Translations under genes and position numbers: made by a program
From: CAYUMU01 sp964445985
GTDB taxonomy: Bacteria; Planctomycetota; Planctomycetia; Pirellulales; S012-138
DNA: 64,000 bases
Assembly (NCBI GenBank): GCA_964445985.1
Contig: CAYUMU010000022.1
Span: forward strand, 1 to 64,000
Reading direction: 5' to 3'
Shown: positions 1 through 8,793 of the stretch, piece by piece
Position numbering within the stretch: position 1 is the stretch's first letter
Layout: each line of letters starts with the position of its first letter
Notes under the pieces: model-generated
What the model saw: the letters and a program-made list of their open reading frames with translations, nothing else
Database searches by the model: none
What the model was told of the DNA's origin: nothing

Positions 1-110
1 CCAACTAAAAATGCGCCCTTAAACCGGGTTGACAGCTCAAACTCTTTCAGGGATGGCCACACAAACAAGGGCACCCGTGCGTTCGCCCCGCATTGTGGCA
101 GGCAGAATAC

Positions 111-656
111 CTACGGGTAGAGTCGTCGTAACAGCCACCAGCGGTAAAACAGCGTGAGATAACACCACGCCCCCAGGGCATTGCCAGCCAGGCCAAACAT
201 GAACCAGCCCAGCGGGGTGAGGCCGTGAACGGTAACGGCCCACAAGAAAGCGCCCCATAGGATCGCGCCCGCGAAGGCCGCGTGGGGGAGCATCCAGAGG
301 GCGGCGAAGCCCACCGCCAGCCAGCGATCGAGCGGCGTGCTGCCGCCGAAAAGCGTATGCAGCAGGCGGCCGGCCCTGCGGAGCAAATCGTCGCCGCGCA
401 GCCACGCAAACGTGAGGCAAGGGACCAGCAACACGCCGCCGAGCATCACCAGCATCCGCGTGAAGAAATTGGAATCCAGGCCCGCGTTGGCAATCATGAA
501 CTGCGCCCAGTTGGCAATGGCCAACGGGGAGAGAAAGCCCACGGCCAGGCGCACCCGCCGGCGGAACCACGGGAAATCGGCCTCGGGCAGCGGCAAATCT
601 GCCGAGGGCGCCAGCGATTGCGGCGAAGCATAAGGGTTAGGGCCGCTGGAAGTCAT
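111..656 (-). CDS. Small multi-pass membrane protein, function unknown
   Basis: The 181-aa product starts with a short polar N-terminus containing NPYASP, a motif I associate with many planctomycete membrane proteins. About four hydrophobic segments follow, around residues 35-55, 65-85, 110-135 and 140-165. The ATG at 656 is preferred over a start at 698 because it places the MTSSGPNPYASP sequence at the N-terminus. The gene lies just downstream of cysE on the same strand, 45 nt apart, so the two may be co-transcribed. I recognise no enzymatic motif. It is called a gene because of its length, membrane-like composition and N-terminal motif; its function is unknown. Confidence 0.65.
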   Translation of the reverse strand: MTSSGPNPYASPQSLAPSADLPLPEADFPWFRRRVRLAVGFLSPLAIANWAQFMIANAGLDSNFFTRMLVMLGGVLLVPCLTFAWLRGDDLLRRAGRLLHTLFGGSTPLDRWLAVGFAALWMLPHAAFAGAILWGAFLWAVTVHGLTPLGWFMFGLAGNALGAWCYLTLFYRWWLLRRLYP

Positions 657-701
657 AAAAATTTTCGGCTGGCGAACCGTCCCCGGTTGGCCCTGCACGT
701 C

Positions 702-1667
702 TCAAATCTGATAGTTGATTTCTTCCTGCACCATCTCGGTGCCCACCGAACGCATCCGCAATTGCGGCTTTTCGAGCGTCACCGTGGTCTGCGGCGGCAC
801 GCTGCGCGTGAGCCACACATTGGCGCCGATCACCGAGTCGTGCCCAATCACCGTATTTCCGCCCAGCACCGTGGCATTGGCGTAGATCACCACCCGGTCT
901 TCGATCGTGGGGTGTCGCTTTTCGCCACGGATAAGTTGGCCGTCGCCATCGGTAGGGAAGCTGAGCGCCCCCAGGGTCACGCTCTGGTAAATCTTTACGT
1001 GGCTGCCGATATCGCAAGTTTGCCCAATGACCACGCCGGTGCCGTGGTCGATGAAAAAGTGATGCCCAATGTTGGCGCCCGGGTGAATGTCGATGCCGGT
1101 CTTGCCGTGGGCGTACTCGGTCATGATCCGGGGAATCAGCGGCACGTCCATTTGATACAGCAGGTGCGCCAGGCGGTAGATGGTCACTGCTTCCACGCCC
1201 GGGTAACTAAAGATGATTTCGTGCAGACCGCTGGCGGACGGGTCGCCGTCGTAGCCGGCTTGTACGTCGAGCGCCAGCACCCGCCGCAAGTCGGGCAACT
1301 GCTCCAAAAAATGAATGGCAATCGCCTGCCCCTTGGCCTCGAAGTCCTCGCACTCTTCGCTGTAATAGGTTTCCGTGGGGCCGGCTTCGTGCCGCAAGGC
1401 GCGGGCAATCTGGGCCGTGAGCTTATCGTGCAAGCGATCAACCAGGTCGCCCACGTAAAACGCCACGTTGCCCATGTGCAGGCCTTCGCGACGGCGGTAG
1501 CCCGGGTAGATCACTTCCTTAAGGTCTTCAATTATGGAAGTGATCGCTTCGTTGCTGGGGAGAGGGCAGTGCCCCAGGTGGTTGATGGTCCGTACATCGT
1601 TGTAGGTTTCAACAATGCGATCGGTGAGCCGCGGCAATTGCTCTTTGAGTCTCACGTCGGATGCCAT
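702..1667 (-). CDS. cysE: Serine O-acetyltransferase
   Basis: It transfers acetyl from acetyl-CoA to L-serine to make O-acetylserine, the first step of cysteine synthesis in the cytoplasm. The 321-aa protein has an N-terminal helical part and a C-terminal left-handed beta-helix. The helix contains HPGANIGHHFFIDHGTGV followed by VIGQTCDIG, the hexapeptide-repeat and catalytic-His region of the family, and later NATVLGGNTVIG. The ATG at 1667 is chosen because the open frame further upstream to 2009 is Arg/Pro-rich and unlike the family, and a GGAG lies about 12 nt before 1667. The length fits the longer EpsC-like form. The partner enzyme CysK is encoded at 48302-49261. Confidence 0.93.
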   Translation of the reverse strand: MASDVRLKEQLPRLTDRIVETYNDVRTINHLGHCPLPSNEAITSIIEDLKEVIYPGYRRREGLHMGNVAFYVGDLVDRLHDKLTAQIARALRHEAGPTETYYSEECEDFEAKGQAIAIHFLEQLPDLRRVLALDVQAGYDGDPSASGLHEIIFSYPGVEAVTIYRLAHLLYQMDVPLIPRIMTEYAHGKTGIDIHPGANIGHHFFIDHGTGVVIGQTCDIGSHVKIYQSVTLGALSFPTDGDGQLIRGEKRHPTIEDRVVIYANATVLGGNTVIGHDSVIGANVWLTRSVPPQTTVTLEKPQLRMRSVGTEMVQEEINYQI

Positions 1668-2360
1668 GGCGAAAACGGCTCCGTAATTCTTTTGGCAGGG
1701 GCGCAGGGTCGGCACGCCCACAGCGGGATCGGTAGGAAGCGGCGATGCCCCCCCCAACCACGAACCGCGCCCAGCAGGGCTGCGAGCGGGCCGGGGCAGG
1801 CAAAGGGCAGGCAAGCACGGCGCAACCCGGTAACACCTCTTCCAGCCGTATGTTAGGCCCCTGGGGTAGGGTCGGCAAGCGGGTCGTCGCGGGTGCGCGT
1901 GGTCTGGGTCTTTCAATTTCTTCGGTTCTGCCAATCGAACGAGTTGAACCGAAAGAAACGGTTCCAGCCGAGTTTTGCCCAAGCAAAGTCGGGCGCGCGA
2001 CGGCAGCATGCGCGCGTCACTAGCTCCCTAAGCAGTCAAGAATTACGGCGTTTGTCTCTTCAGCGCCAGGGGCCGAAAGTCCGAAACCATGCTGAGAGAA
2101 GAAGTCGGCCGGCAGGGCGCCGGCTTTGCAACCTGGGCCGATTGTTTTACGATGTCGCCTTAACGCGGGTAAACCGCAAACAGACGCCGAGGCATTAAAG
2201 TTCTTTGCAGCTTGCAGAGTTGCTAACGAACAAGAAACGAGAAACTTCCCGCTGGCTACGGGAATCTTAAAACCGCCACTCAGTCACCGTGGGCAGAACC
2301 AGATTCCCGCTGGCCTGCCAGTTCGCACATTCGTATTGCACGTTCAAAGGAGCCGCCGAC
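1668..2360. other. Divergent intergenic region cysE/pyrF
   Basis: This region of about 690 bp separates the divergent cysE and pyrF genes. The short open frames in it lack family features and overlap on both strands. The only structure I can support is the dispersed repeat at 2159-2240. Promoters for both genes must lie here, but I do not see a convincing pair of boxes. Confidence 0.6.
2159..2240 (+). repeat. Dispersed 82-nt repeat, copy 1 (upstream of pyrF)
   Basis: This stretch is closely similar to the reverse complement of 41045-41127. The first 23 nt (starting CTTAACGCGGG) match exactly, and most of the remainder matches, including GAGGCATTAAA, GCTTGCAGAG and CAAGAAACGA. Both copies lie in the upstream region of a gene and point toward it. 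The role is unknown; a promoter or leader module, or a mobile remnant, are options. Confidence 0.75.
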
Positions 2361-3281
2361 TTGACGGCATTTGTTGACCAATTGGCCGCGCAAGTGCGCG
2401 AGAAAGGCACGCCTGCCTTGGTGGGGCTCGATCCCCGCCTGGAGCAGTTGCCCGATAGCGTTGCGCGCCTGGCCATCAAGGGCAATGCGGCCGCGGTCTC
2501 CAATGCCTACCTGCAGTTCTGCTGCGGAGTGATCGATGTGGTGGCGCCGCTGGTGGCGGCCGTCAAACCGCAGTCGGCATTCTTCGAACAGTGCGGGCCG
2601 CACGGCATGTCGGCGTTGTTCGACGTAATGCAATACGCCCGACGCTCAGGGCTCCTGGTCATTCTCGATGGCAAACGCAATGATATCGGTTCCACCGCCA
2701 CGGCTTACGCCACGGCCTACCTGGGCCGCGATGGCAGCGCCTGGGGGGCCGACGCCCTCACCGTCAGCCCCTATTTGGGAGAAGACTCGCTGGAGCCGTT
2801 CATGGTGACAGGCTCCGCCCGCTCGGCCGGCATCTTTGTGCTGGTCAAAACCTCGAACCCCGGCGGCGGCCTCTTTCAAGATCTCTTGGTCGATGGCCGC
2901 CCGCTCTACCGCGTGGTGGGCGAACACATCGATGGCCTGGCCGCCAAAACCCAAGGGCTGTGCGGATACGGCGACGTGGGCGCGGTTGTTGGCGCCACCT
3001 ATCCCGAACAGTTGGACGAACTGCGGGCAGCCATGCCGCATACCTGGTTTCTCGTGCCCGGCTACGGCAGCCAAGGTGGCACGGCCAAAGATGTGGCAGG
3101 GGCTTTCGACCCCTCGGGCCTGGGCGCAATCGTGAACAGTTCTCGCGACATCATTTTCGCGCACGCCAAGCGCGAATATGAACAGTTTGGCGCGGCGCGC
3201 TGGCAAGAAGCGGTCGAAGCGGCGACCGTGGAAATGATCCAGCGGCTCCGAGAAGACACTCCAGCCGGCCAGTTGTCTTAG
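2361..3281 (+). CDS. pyrF: Orotidine 5'-phosphate decarboxylase
   Basis: It decarboxylates OMP to UMP, the last step of de novo pyrimidine synthesis. The 306-aa length and sequence fit the longer type-2 OMP decarboxylases. The active-site signature ILDGKRNDIGST (Asp-x-Lys-x-x-Asp) is at about residues 95-106. VGLDPR near the N-terminus, VKPQSAFFE, and a late VPGYGSQGG phosphate-binding loop are also present. I chose the TTG at 2361 because AAAGGAG (2346-2352) sits 8 nt upstream and the protein then begins LTAFVDQLAAQV, as expected. The open frame continuing upstream to 2289 has no such support. A dispersed repeat lies about 120 nt upstream. Confidence 0.93.
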   Translation: MTAFVDQLAAQVREKGTPALVGLDPRLEQLPDSVARLAIKGNAAAVSNAYLQFCCGVIDVVAPLVAAVKPQSAFFEQCGPHGMSALFDVMQYARRSGLLVILDGKRNDIGSTATAYATAYLGRDGSAWGADALTVSPYLGEDSLEPFMVTGSARSAGIFVLVKTSNPGGGLFQDLLVDGRPLYRVVGEHIDGLAAKTQGLCGYGDVGAVVGATYPEQLDELRAAMPHTWFLVPGYGSQGGTAKDVAGAFDPSGLGAIVNSSRDIIFAHAKREYEQFGAARWQEAVEAATVEMIQRLREDTPAGQLS

Positions 3282-3625
3282 CCGCGCGCCGGCGGGCTCA
3301 TTCTTTGGTCCAAGTTCTCCCACGCGGCAATCGCCTTCTCAAAGAGCCGTGCCCCTCAGGGGCTACTAGAACCGATTCTTTGTGGGCCAATTCACAGACG
3401 CTATCGCGGGGGTATGGCATGATGACCACAGTCAACGGGAACCCGCTGCTGGTGTACCTTTAGGTCCCCAAACTTTGCCTTCGTGGGCGGAGGATGGCCA
3501 CGACAGTCCCCCCGGCATCCATGGCGGCCAGGTTCCCCTCGCCGACTTGCGTTGACCCACTGCCCGCGACAGCTAAAATAGGCGGCAAGACTTCATTCAA
3601 CTTCAAACGCTAAGGAAGCTTGCGC
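3282..3625. other. Intergenic, pyrF to DsbD-alpha gene
   Basis: No gene is visible. The region holds a small hairpin GCCCC-TCA-GGGGC (3351-3363). Its flank (CTACTAGAACC) resembles 28891-28914, where CCCCTTCAGGGG is followed by CTCAATAGAACC. A promoter candidate lies at 3552-3579. Confidence 0.5.
3552..3579 (+). promoter_or_regulatory. Sigma70-like promoter for the secreted DsbD-alpha protein
   Basis: TTGACC (3552-3557) and TAAAAT (3574-3579) are separated by 16 nt. They lie about 45 nt upstream of the ATG at 3626. Five of six bases match the consensus in each box. This is a visual match only. Confidence 0.45.
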
Positions 3626-4144
3626 ATGCAAAGCCAGCTCAGGTTGCCAGTCCTGCTGCTGTGGATTGTGGTGACGACTTTGGTGATGGGAATCGGGGGA
3701 GCGCAGACCGCAAAAACGTGGGCGCAGTCGCCAGACGATGAACAACCATTGAAGGTGACTGCGAGTATTGTGCCGCCCCAGGGAGATGTGCCAGGCCACG
3801 TGGTGATTGTGATGACCATCGAAAAACCGTGGCACACTTATTCCATCACGCAGCCCAAGGGTGGGCCTTTCACCACGCAAATCAAGGTGAGCAGCGCCCG
3901 AGGGGTTAAGGTGGGATCGTTCCGAGCGGCCACCAAGCCCGACGTGCATTTCGACGAAGATTTCAAGATGAACGTCGAAGTTCATCACGAACAGGCCGTT
4001 TGGGCGGCGCCGCTGGAACTGACCGAGGGAGAATGGAAAGACGTCGAACTCGAGGGTTCGGTGCAGGCGCAAGCTTGCCAGCCAGCCGCCTGTTTGCCGC
4101 CCCAACAATTCCGCTTCACCGCGAGAACAGCGGCGGGCAAGTAA
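3626..4144 (+). CDS. Secreted single-domain DsbD-alpha-like (disulfide corrector) protein
   Basis: This 172-aa exported protein consists of one DsbD N-terminal (alpha) domain. A signal peptide (hydrophobic core LPVLLLWIVVTTLVMGIGG) is followed by an immunoglobulin-like domain. It contains PWHTYSITQPKGGP, FKMNVEVHHEQAVWAAPLEL and a Cys pair CQPAAC (C151/C156) matching the redox Cys pair of DsbD-alpha. The domain is closely similar to the first alpha domain of the DsbD encoded 360 bp downstream. A role in passing electrons to periplasmic partners is inferred. The ATG at 3626 is preferred over TTG 3620 because AAGGA (3612-3616) is then correctly spaced. Confidence 0.82.
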   Translation: MQSQLRLPVLLLWIVVTTLVMGIGGAQTAKTWAQSPDDEQPLKVTASIVPPQGDVPGHVVIVMTIEKPWHTYSITQPKGGPFTTQIKVSSARGVKVGSFRAATKPDVHFDEDFKMNVEVHHEQAVWAAPLELTEGEWKDVELEGSVQAQACQPAACLPPQQFRFTARTAAGK

Positions 4145-4506
4145 CATTGGTTTGTATAAAGGAACCCGAGCCTAAACATTCACGCCCTCGCCCCTTGCGA
4201 AGAAGAGGTTGGGAGTGCGGGGGGAACAGGGTTCTCACTTGAATACCACGCCAGCCAGAGCTAAACTCTGCCCCCCAACTGATGCGAAATGGCTGTGGAA
4301 ACCGAATTCAAAAAGTAACCGCGGACTGGGCTTCCCCAAGAATATAAATGAGGCGAGAGAGGGGGAGGAGGCAAACCACGGCCCTCAGGCTGCGACTTGC
4401 AGCCCCTTACCCGTTCGCCCGCCAACCGTTTGACGTAATTCCCAACCGTTTCCAACGGCCAAGCATAACTGCAAGACCCAATAGCTTGCTGGATTGAGAG
4501 TTGGAT
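4145..4506. other. Intergenic between the two DsbD-alpha genes
   Basis: These 362 bp contain no open frame with family features. I see no terminator with a T run and no convincing promoter. The GAGAG at 4496-4500 is the likely ribosome-binding site of the next gene. Confidence 0.5.
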
Positions 4507-6861
4507 ATGAAAGTTGATCGCAAGTTCCGCCGCGTGTCGTTCGCAGCGATGTTGTCGCTGTTATGCTTGACGCTGTCCCCCCCGCGCCTCCAGGCCCAGA
4601 CGGGGTTCCCCGATTTAGGTGGCTTGCGCACCCAATTGCCCGGTTTAGACAAGACCGATGTCGAAAATCCGCTGGCCATCTCGGCTCATTTCACGGCCGG
4701 CCCCTCGGCTCAATTGATCATCGAAGCCAAGATCCAGCCGGACTGGTGGATCTACTCGATCACGCAGCCCGCTGGCGGCCCCATGACCACCAAACTTGCG
4801 GTCACGGCGAGCAGCGAGTTTGAGGTCGGGAAATTCCAGGCACTGATGCCCCCCAAAACGGCTTTCGACGACATCTTTAAGATGGATGTTGAAAAGCACA
4901 TGCAGACGGCCGTTTGGGCGGCGCCGCTCAAGATCAAGCCCGGCGTGGATCCCGCTCAACTCGAGATTCGCGGCGTGGTCGACGCCCAAACCTGCAATCC
5001 AACCAAGTGCCAAGAAGACAAATACAAGTTCGTGGCCAGGCTGCAAGAGTCGCCCGCGGCCGGTGGGTTCCGCAGTTCCGATGGCGAGCATACCGAAATC
5101 ACCGGAATGATCGAGCCGGCGGTGGTGGAACCGGGTGGAACCGTCCAATTGCGGATCACGGCCACGCCCGATCGGTTGTGGCACGTTTATGCTTTGGCGG
5201 CAAGCGACCGCGCCAACAAGAACGCCAAGCCGGCCGTGATTGCGGTCGATGGGCAAGTTTCCCAGTGGCGGCAGACCGCGCCGGAGGCCGATTCCCAGGT
5301 CGTGGAAGACGACGGGAGTTTCTACCACGAAGGTCCGGTCACTTGGACCATCGACCTGGCGGTTCCAGACAACGCCAAGATTGGCGAGTCCTACTTGCTC
5401 ACCGGCGCCATTGGCTATCAAGCCTGCAAACTCGGCACCTGCGATCGGCCTGCCGGAGCCAGCTTCGATGGCCAAGTCATGGTGGGCAAGGCCACGGTCG
5501 CGGGCAGTGCGCCGCTCTCGTTTCGGCAGACTGAATATGGCGAGGTGGAACGACGGGCCAAGCCAGTCGCTGGGAAGCCAATCGCCTCGCTGTGGTTTAT
5601 TCTGGGCTCGGCGCTGTTGGGCGGGTTCATCTTGAACTTCATGCCCTGCGTGCTGCCGGTGATCGGCATCAAAGTGCTTTCGGTGGTGGAGAAGGCGCAC
5701 CACGACCGCAAAGAGATTTTCTGGCTGAATTTCTGGTATGTGTTCGGGATGGTGCTGGTATTCATGGTTCTGGCGAGCCTCGCGGTTTTTGCCAGCTTCG
5801 GGTGGGGCGAACAGTTCCAGGAAGCGTGGTTCAACATTGCCATGGCGGCCCTGGTCTGGACCATGGCCCTCAGCTTCTTGGGCGTGTGGGAAATTCCTAT
5901 TCCAGGCTTTGCGGGCGGCCAGGCCGCGAACGAATTGCAACAGAAAGATGGCGCATCGGGGGCGATCTCCCGCGGCATTTTTACCACCGTGCTCGCCACC
6001 CCTTGTAGCGGCCCCTTCTTGGGTGCCGTGTTCGGGTTCACCCTGCAACAACCGTCATGGGTGACTTACGCCATTTTTGGCTGCATGGGACTCGGCATGG
6101 GTTTACCGTACATTGTGATGGGCATCTTTCCGCAACTCGTGCGGTGGCTTCCCAAGCCAGGCGCCTGGATGGAGACCTTCAAGCAGATCATGGGCTTCAT
6201 GCTGCTGGGGGCCGTGGCCTTCATGTTCACGTTCATCAGCTCGGACTCCTTGCCGCAAACATTTGCGCTGCTGATTGCCTTGTGGGCTGCTTGCTGGTGG
6301 ATTGGGCGCACGCCGCTCACGGCCAGCCTGCGAGAACGGGTGGAAGCCTATGCCGGTGGCATCTCGTTCGCCGCCCTGGTAGGTCTATTACTGTTCGGTG
6401 GGTTTTTTACCGGCAACTCGTTGCCGTGGGAACCGTTCTCCGTAGCGCGGCTCGAACAGCTCAAGTCCGAGGGTAAAACCGTCATGGTCGATTTCACCGC
6501 CGACTGGTGCCTCACTTGCAAGCTCAATCTGGCAACAGCCATCAATACCAAAAACGTAAAGGACGTGGTGGAAGCCAATGGGGTGGTGACGCTGCTGGCC
6601 GACTACACCGACAAGTCCCCCGAGATCAAGAACATGCTAGAGCAGTTCAATCAGCGTTCGATCCCCTTCCTCTTGATCTATCCGGCGGGCAAGCCGAACG
6701 ATCCTATTCGCATGGCCGATACGGTCTTGCAGTCAGATTTGATCGACGCCCTGGAACAAGCCGGGCCATCCAGGGGTATTACGACCGAGAGCATACCTGA
6801 AGTGAAAACGACCCAATTGCCCGCAGCCCAGGCCCCCGCGGCAGCCCTAAGTTCACAGTAG
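4507..6861 (+). CDS. dsbD: Thiol:disulfide interchange protein DsbD with two alpha domains
   Basis: A membrane electron conduit that carries reducing power from cytoplasmic thioredoxin to envelope partners. The order in the 784-aa protein is: signal peptide (1-31), alpha domain 1 (about 45-185, Cys pair C163/C168 in CNPTKC), alpha domain 2 (about 195-325, C307/C312 in CKLGTC), a multi-pass core (about 350-640) and a C-terminal thioredoxin-like domain. The core cysteines are in MPCVLPVIG (C381) and ATPCSGPFLG (C500). The C-terminal domain has ADWCLTCKLN (C668/C671). All three redox modules therefore keep their cysteines. The usual DsbD has one alpha domain, so the duplication is notable. ATG 4507 and TTG 4501 are both possible starts. 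Confidence 0.9.
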   Translation: MKVDRKFRRVSFAAMLSLLCLTLSPPRLQAQTGFPDLGGLRTQLPGLDKTDVENPLAISAHFTAGPSAQLIIEAKIQPDWWIYSITQPAGGPMTTKLAVTASSEFEVGKFQALMPPKTAFDDIFKMDVEKHMQTAVWAAPLKIKPGVDPAQLEIRGVVDAQTCNPTKCQEDKYKFVARLQESPAAGGFRSSDGEHTEITGMIEPAVVEPGGTVQLRITATPDRLWHVYALAASDRANKNAKPAVIAVDGQVSQWRQTAPEADSQVVEDDGSFYHEGPVTWTIDLAVPDNAKIGESYLLTGAIGYQACKLGTCDRPAGASFDGQVMVGKATVAGSAPLSFRQTEYGEVERRAKPVAGKPIASLWFILGSALLGGFILNFMPCVLPVIGIKVLSVVEKAHHDRKEIFWLNFWYVFGMVLVFMVLASLAVFASFGWGEQFQEAWFNIAMAALVWTMALSFLGVWEIPIPGFAGGQAANELQQKDGASGAISRGIFTTVLATPCSGPFLGAVFGFTLQQPSWVTYAIFGCMGLGMGLPYIVMGIFPQLVRWLPKPGAWMETFKQIMGFMLLGAVAFMFTFISSDSLPQTFALLIALWAACWWIGRTPLTASLRERVEAYAGGISFAALVGLLLFGGFFTGNSLPWEPFSVARLEQLKSEGKTVMVDFTADWCLTCKLNLATAINTKNVKDVVEANGVVTLLADYTDKSPEIKNMLEQFNQRSIPFLLIYPAGKPNDPIRMADTVLQSDLIDALEQAGPSRGITTESIPEVKTTQLPAAQAPAAALSSQ

Positions 6862-7187
6862 GCCGACTCTACCCGAGAGCGGCCCTTTGAGCGGATCGTA
6901 GACGCGAACCCGCGCCATCATTCGCTAACCAGCGCGGCGGCGGAGCACGCCGCACTAAAGAACGCGCCACACTGAAGAACGTTCCGCCCACCAAAAGATC
7001 CCGCGGCGCCAACTTCGCCCAAACGGGGCCGCCAATGTGCCTCTTCTTCCATAGCCAGGGCAGCCTCAGCAGGAGTCTGGCCCTGCTTTTTTTTGACGCC
7101 CCGCTCTGGGCCGCTTAAGCTGGGCCGTCGGTTGTTCCTTCCCCGCGATTCGCACGCCGGGCTTCTTTGGCTCAAAGGGTGGTCACT
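6862..7187. other. Intergenic, dsbD to phosphodiesterase gene
   Basis: No gene is seen. TTGACG (7093-7098) and TAAGCT (7116-7121), 17 nt apart, are a possible promoter for the downstream gene. The match in the second box is only moderate. Confidence 0.4.
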
Positions 7188-8585
7188 ATGCGTTTTGGTC
7201 TCTTTCTCGCAGTAGGGTTAGCGTGGTTCGTCGGCGGCAGTGATGCCGCCGAGCCCCTCAGCGATCGCTGCGTGGTGCTGGTCAGCATCGATGGGCTGGC
7301 GAACTTCTACCTTGATGACCCGCGAGCCGACCTGCCCACCCTTCGCCGGCTGGTCAAGAACGGCGCCCGGGCCGAAGGCACCATCTGCGCCTTTCCCACC
7401 GTTACCTGGCCCAACCACACCACGCTCGTGACCGGCGTCGCCCCGGCCAAACATGGGGTCATCGGCAACAATTATCTCGATCGAAAAAGCGGCAGCCCGG
7501 TGCCGTTCATTCCCGATCCGCTGTTCGATAAGGACCAGATCGTGAAGGTGCCCACCGTGTACGATGCCGCCGATAAGGCAGGCCTGGTCACCGCCGGCAT
7601 TGTCTGGCCCGCCACGCGCAACGCCCGTTCACTGCACTGGACGGTGCCCGACATGGCCGGCGCCGAGGCCTGGCCCCAATACGGCACGCGAGTGTGGCTG
7701 GAAGAGCTCCGCCACGAGGGCGTCCCCGTCGACTCGCACGGTATTTGGACAGGCCAAACCACCGGCGGCGTGCAGCGAGATTGGCTGTACACCCGGATGG
7801 CCCGCCATCTCTTCGAGAACCATCCGCCCAACTTGCTCATGATTCACCTGGTGGAAGTGGACCACGTGGAACATCGTTATGGTCCGCGGAGCCCCGAGGC
7901 CTATTGGGCCGTCAGCTATGCCGATGACCGGCTGCGCGACCTGGTCGAAGCCGCCGAAGCCTCGCCGTACAAAGATAAGACCACCTTCGTGGTCGTCAGC
8001 GATCATGGGTTCTTCCCCATCGAAAAAGAAATCTGGGCCAACGTGCTGCTGCGGCAAGAAGGTTTGCTCGCCGATCCCAACACCAAGGGCACGGCCAACA
8101 ACCCCGCGGACAAGCAAGCGGTGGCAGTCTCGCAAGGCGGAGCCTGCATGGTGTATGTGCTCAACGACGACAAGCGGGCAGAAATCGTAAAACGCTTGAG
8201 CCAGGCGTTTGCCAAGGTGGAAGGCGTCGATGCCGTGTATACCGCCGAAGAGTTCGGCAAGCTGGGGCAATCGACGCCGGAGGTCGATTCCAAAGCGCCC
8301 GATCTCTGGCTCGCCGCCAAGAGCGGATACAGCTTCGCCAACACCCAGGAAGGCGACCAGGTCGTTGTCCGCCGCCCCAGCCCCGGCGGCACGCATGGCT
8401 ACCTGCCTAACCAGAACGAGATGCTCGGCACACTGGTCATCTCAGGCTACGGCATCAAGCCCGGCACGCGCATCGAAAAGACCTCATCCACCAACGTGGC
8501 GCCCACCATTGCCAAACTACTGGGCATCGAGCTGCCAACCGCGGACGGAAAACCGCTCGACCAGGCACTGATCCCAGCCAGATAA
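7188..8585 (+). CDS. Secreted nucleotide pyrophosphatase/phosphodiesterase-like (alkaline phosphatase superfamily)
   Basis: A 465-aa exported metal-dependent phosphodiesterase of the type I phosphodiesterase/nucleotide pyrophosphatase family. It begins with a signal peptide ending near DAAEP. The two-metal site is complete by eye: D35 (SIDG), a nucleophilic Thr in PTVTWPNHT (likely T73), D225 and H229 (VDHVEHRYG), D272/H273 (VVSDHGF) and H403 (GGTHGY). The substrate is unknown; nucleotide di-esters or phospholipid headgroups are typical of the family. ATG 7188 is chosen over an upstream TTG because AAAGGGTGG lies just before it and the signal peptide then starts correctly. The next gene is convergent, with repeat copy A between. 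Confidence 0.88.
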   Translation: MRFGLFLAVGLAWFVGGSDAAEPLSDRCVVLVSIDGLANFYLDDPRADLPTLRRLVKNGARAEGTICAFPTVTWPNHTTLVTGVAPAKHGVIGNNYLDRKSGSPVPFIPDPLFDKDQIVKVPTVYDAADKAGLVTAGIVWPATRNARSLHWTVPDMAGAEAWPQYGTRVWLEELRHEGVPVDSHGIWTGQTTGGVQRDWLYTRMARHLFENHPPNLLMIHLVEVDHVEHRYGPRSPEAYWAVSYADDRLRDLVEAAEASPYKDKTTFVVVSDHGFFPIEKEIWANVLLRQEGLLADPNTKGTANNPADKQAVAVSQGGACMVYVLNDDKRAEIVKRLSQAFAKVEGVDAVYTAEEFGKLGQSTPEVDSKAPDLWLAAKSGYSFANTQEGDQVVVRRPSPGGTHGYLPNQNEMLGTLVISGYGIKPGTRIEKTSSTNVAPTIAKLLGIELPTADGKPLDQALIPAR

Positions 8586-8606
8586 ACACGAAGCGCCAGT
8601 TCACAC

Positions 8607-8699
8607 CCCGACGCGTCAGCGAGGGAGTCCCACGAACGTCTCTCGCTAACGCGTCGCGTGGCCATGAATAAAGCTTCCACAACACCGGGAGCCATCTGC
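8607..8699. repeat. Palindromic dispersed repeat, copy A
   Basis: This is nearly the same sequence as 17597-17690. It carries an inverted repeat, CGACGCGTCAGCGAG (8609-8623) and CTCGCTAACGCGTCG (8642-8656), 15 bp with one mismatch. A conserved tail follows (AATAAAGCTTCCACAACACC and beyond). It sits between two convergent genes, which suggests a shared transcription-end structure. It has no T run. Confidence 0.8.
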
Positions 8700-8793
8700 G
8701 AAACGTCTGCAATGGTCCATCACGCCTAAAAAACGGTAGGGTGAGGAAAACTGCAGTGCGGAGCCCGGCTGTGAGCGGTCTTCGCCCCAGTGC

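Noticed and set aside
282..1856. 524-aa open frame on the plus strand
   Set aside because: It is antisense to cysE, is His/Arg/Gln-rich as expected for a mirror frame in high-GC DNA, and matches no family.
1668..2009. N-terminal extension of the cysE frame
   Set aside because: The residues are Arg/Pro-rich and unlike serine acetyltransferases; ATG 1667 has a ribosome-binding site.
4645..6051. 468-aa antisense frame within dsbD
   Set aside because: DsbD has all domain motifs on the plus strand; the antisense frame has shadow composition.
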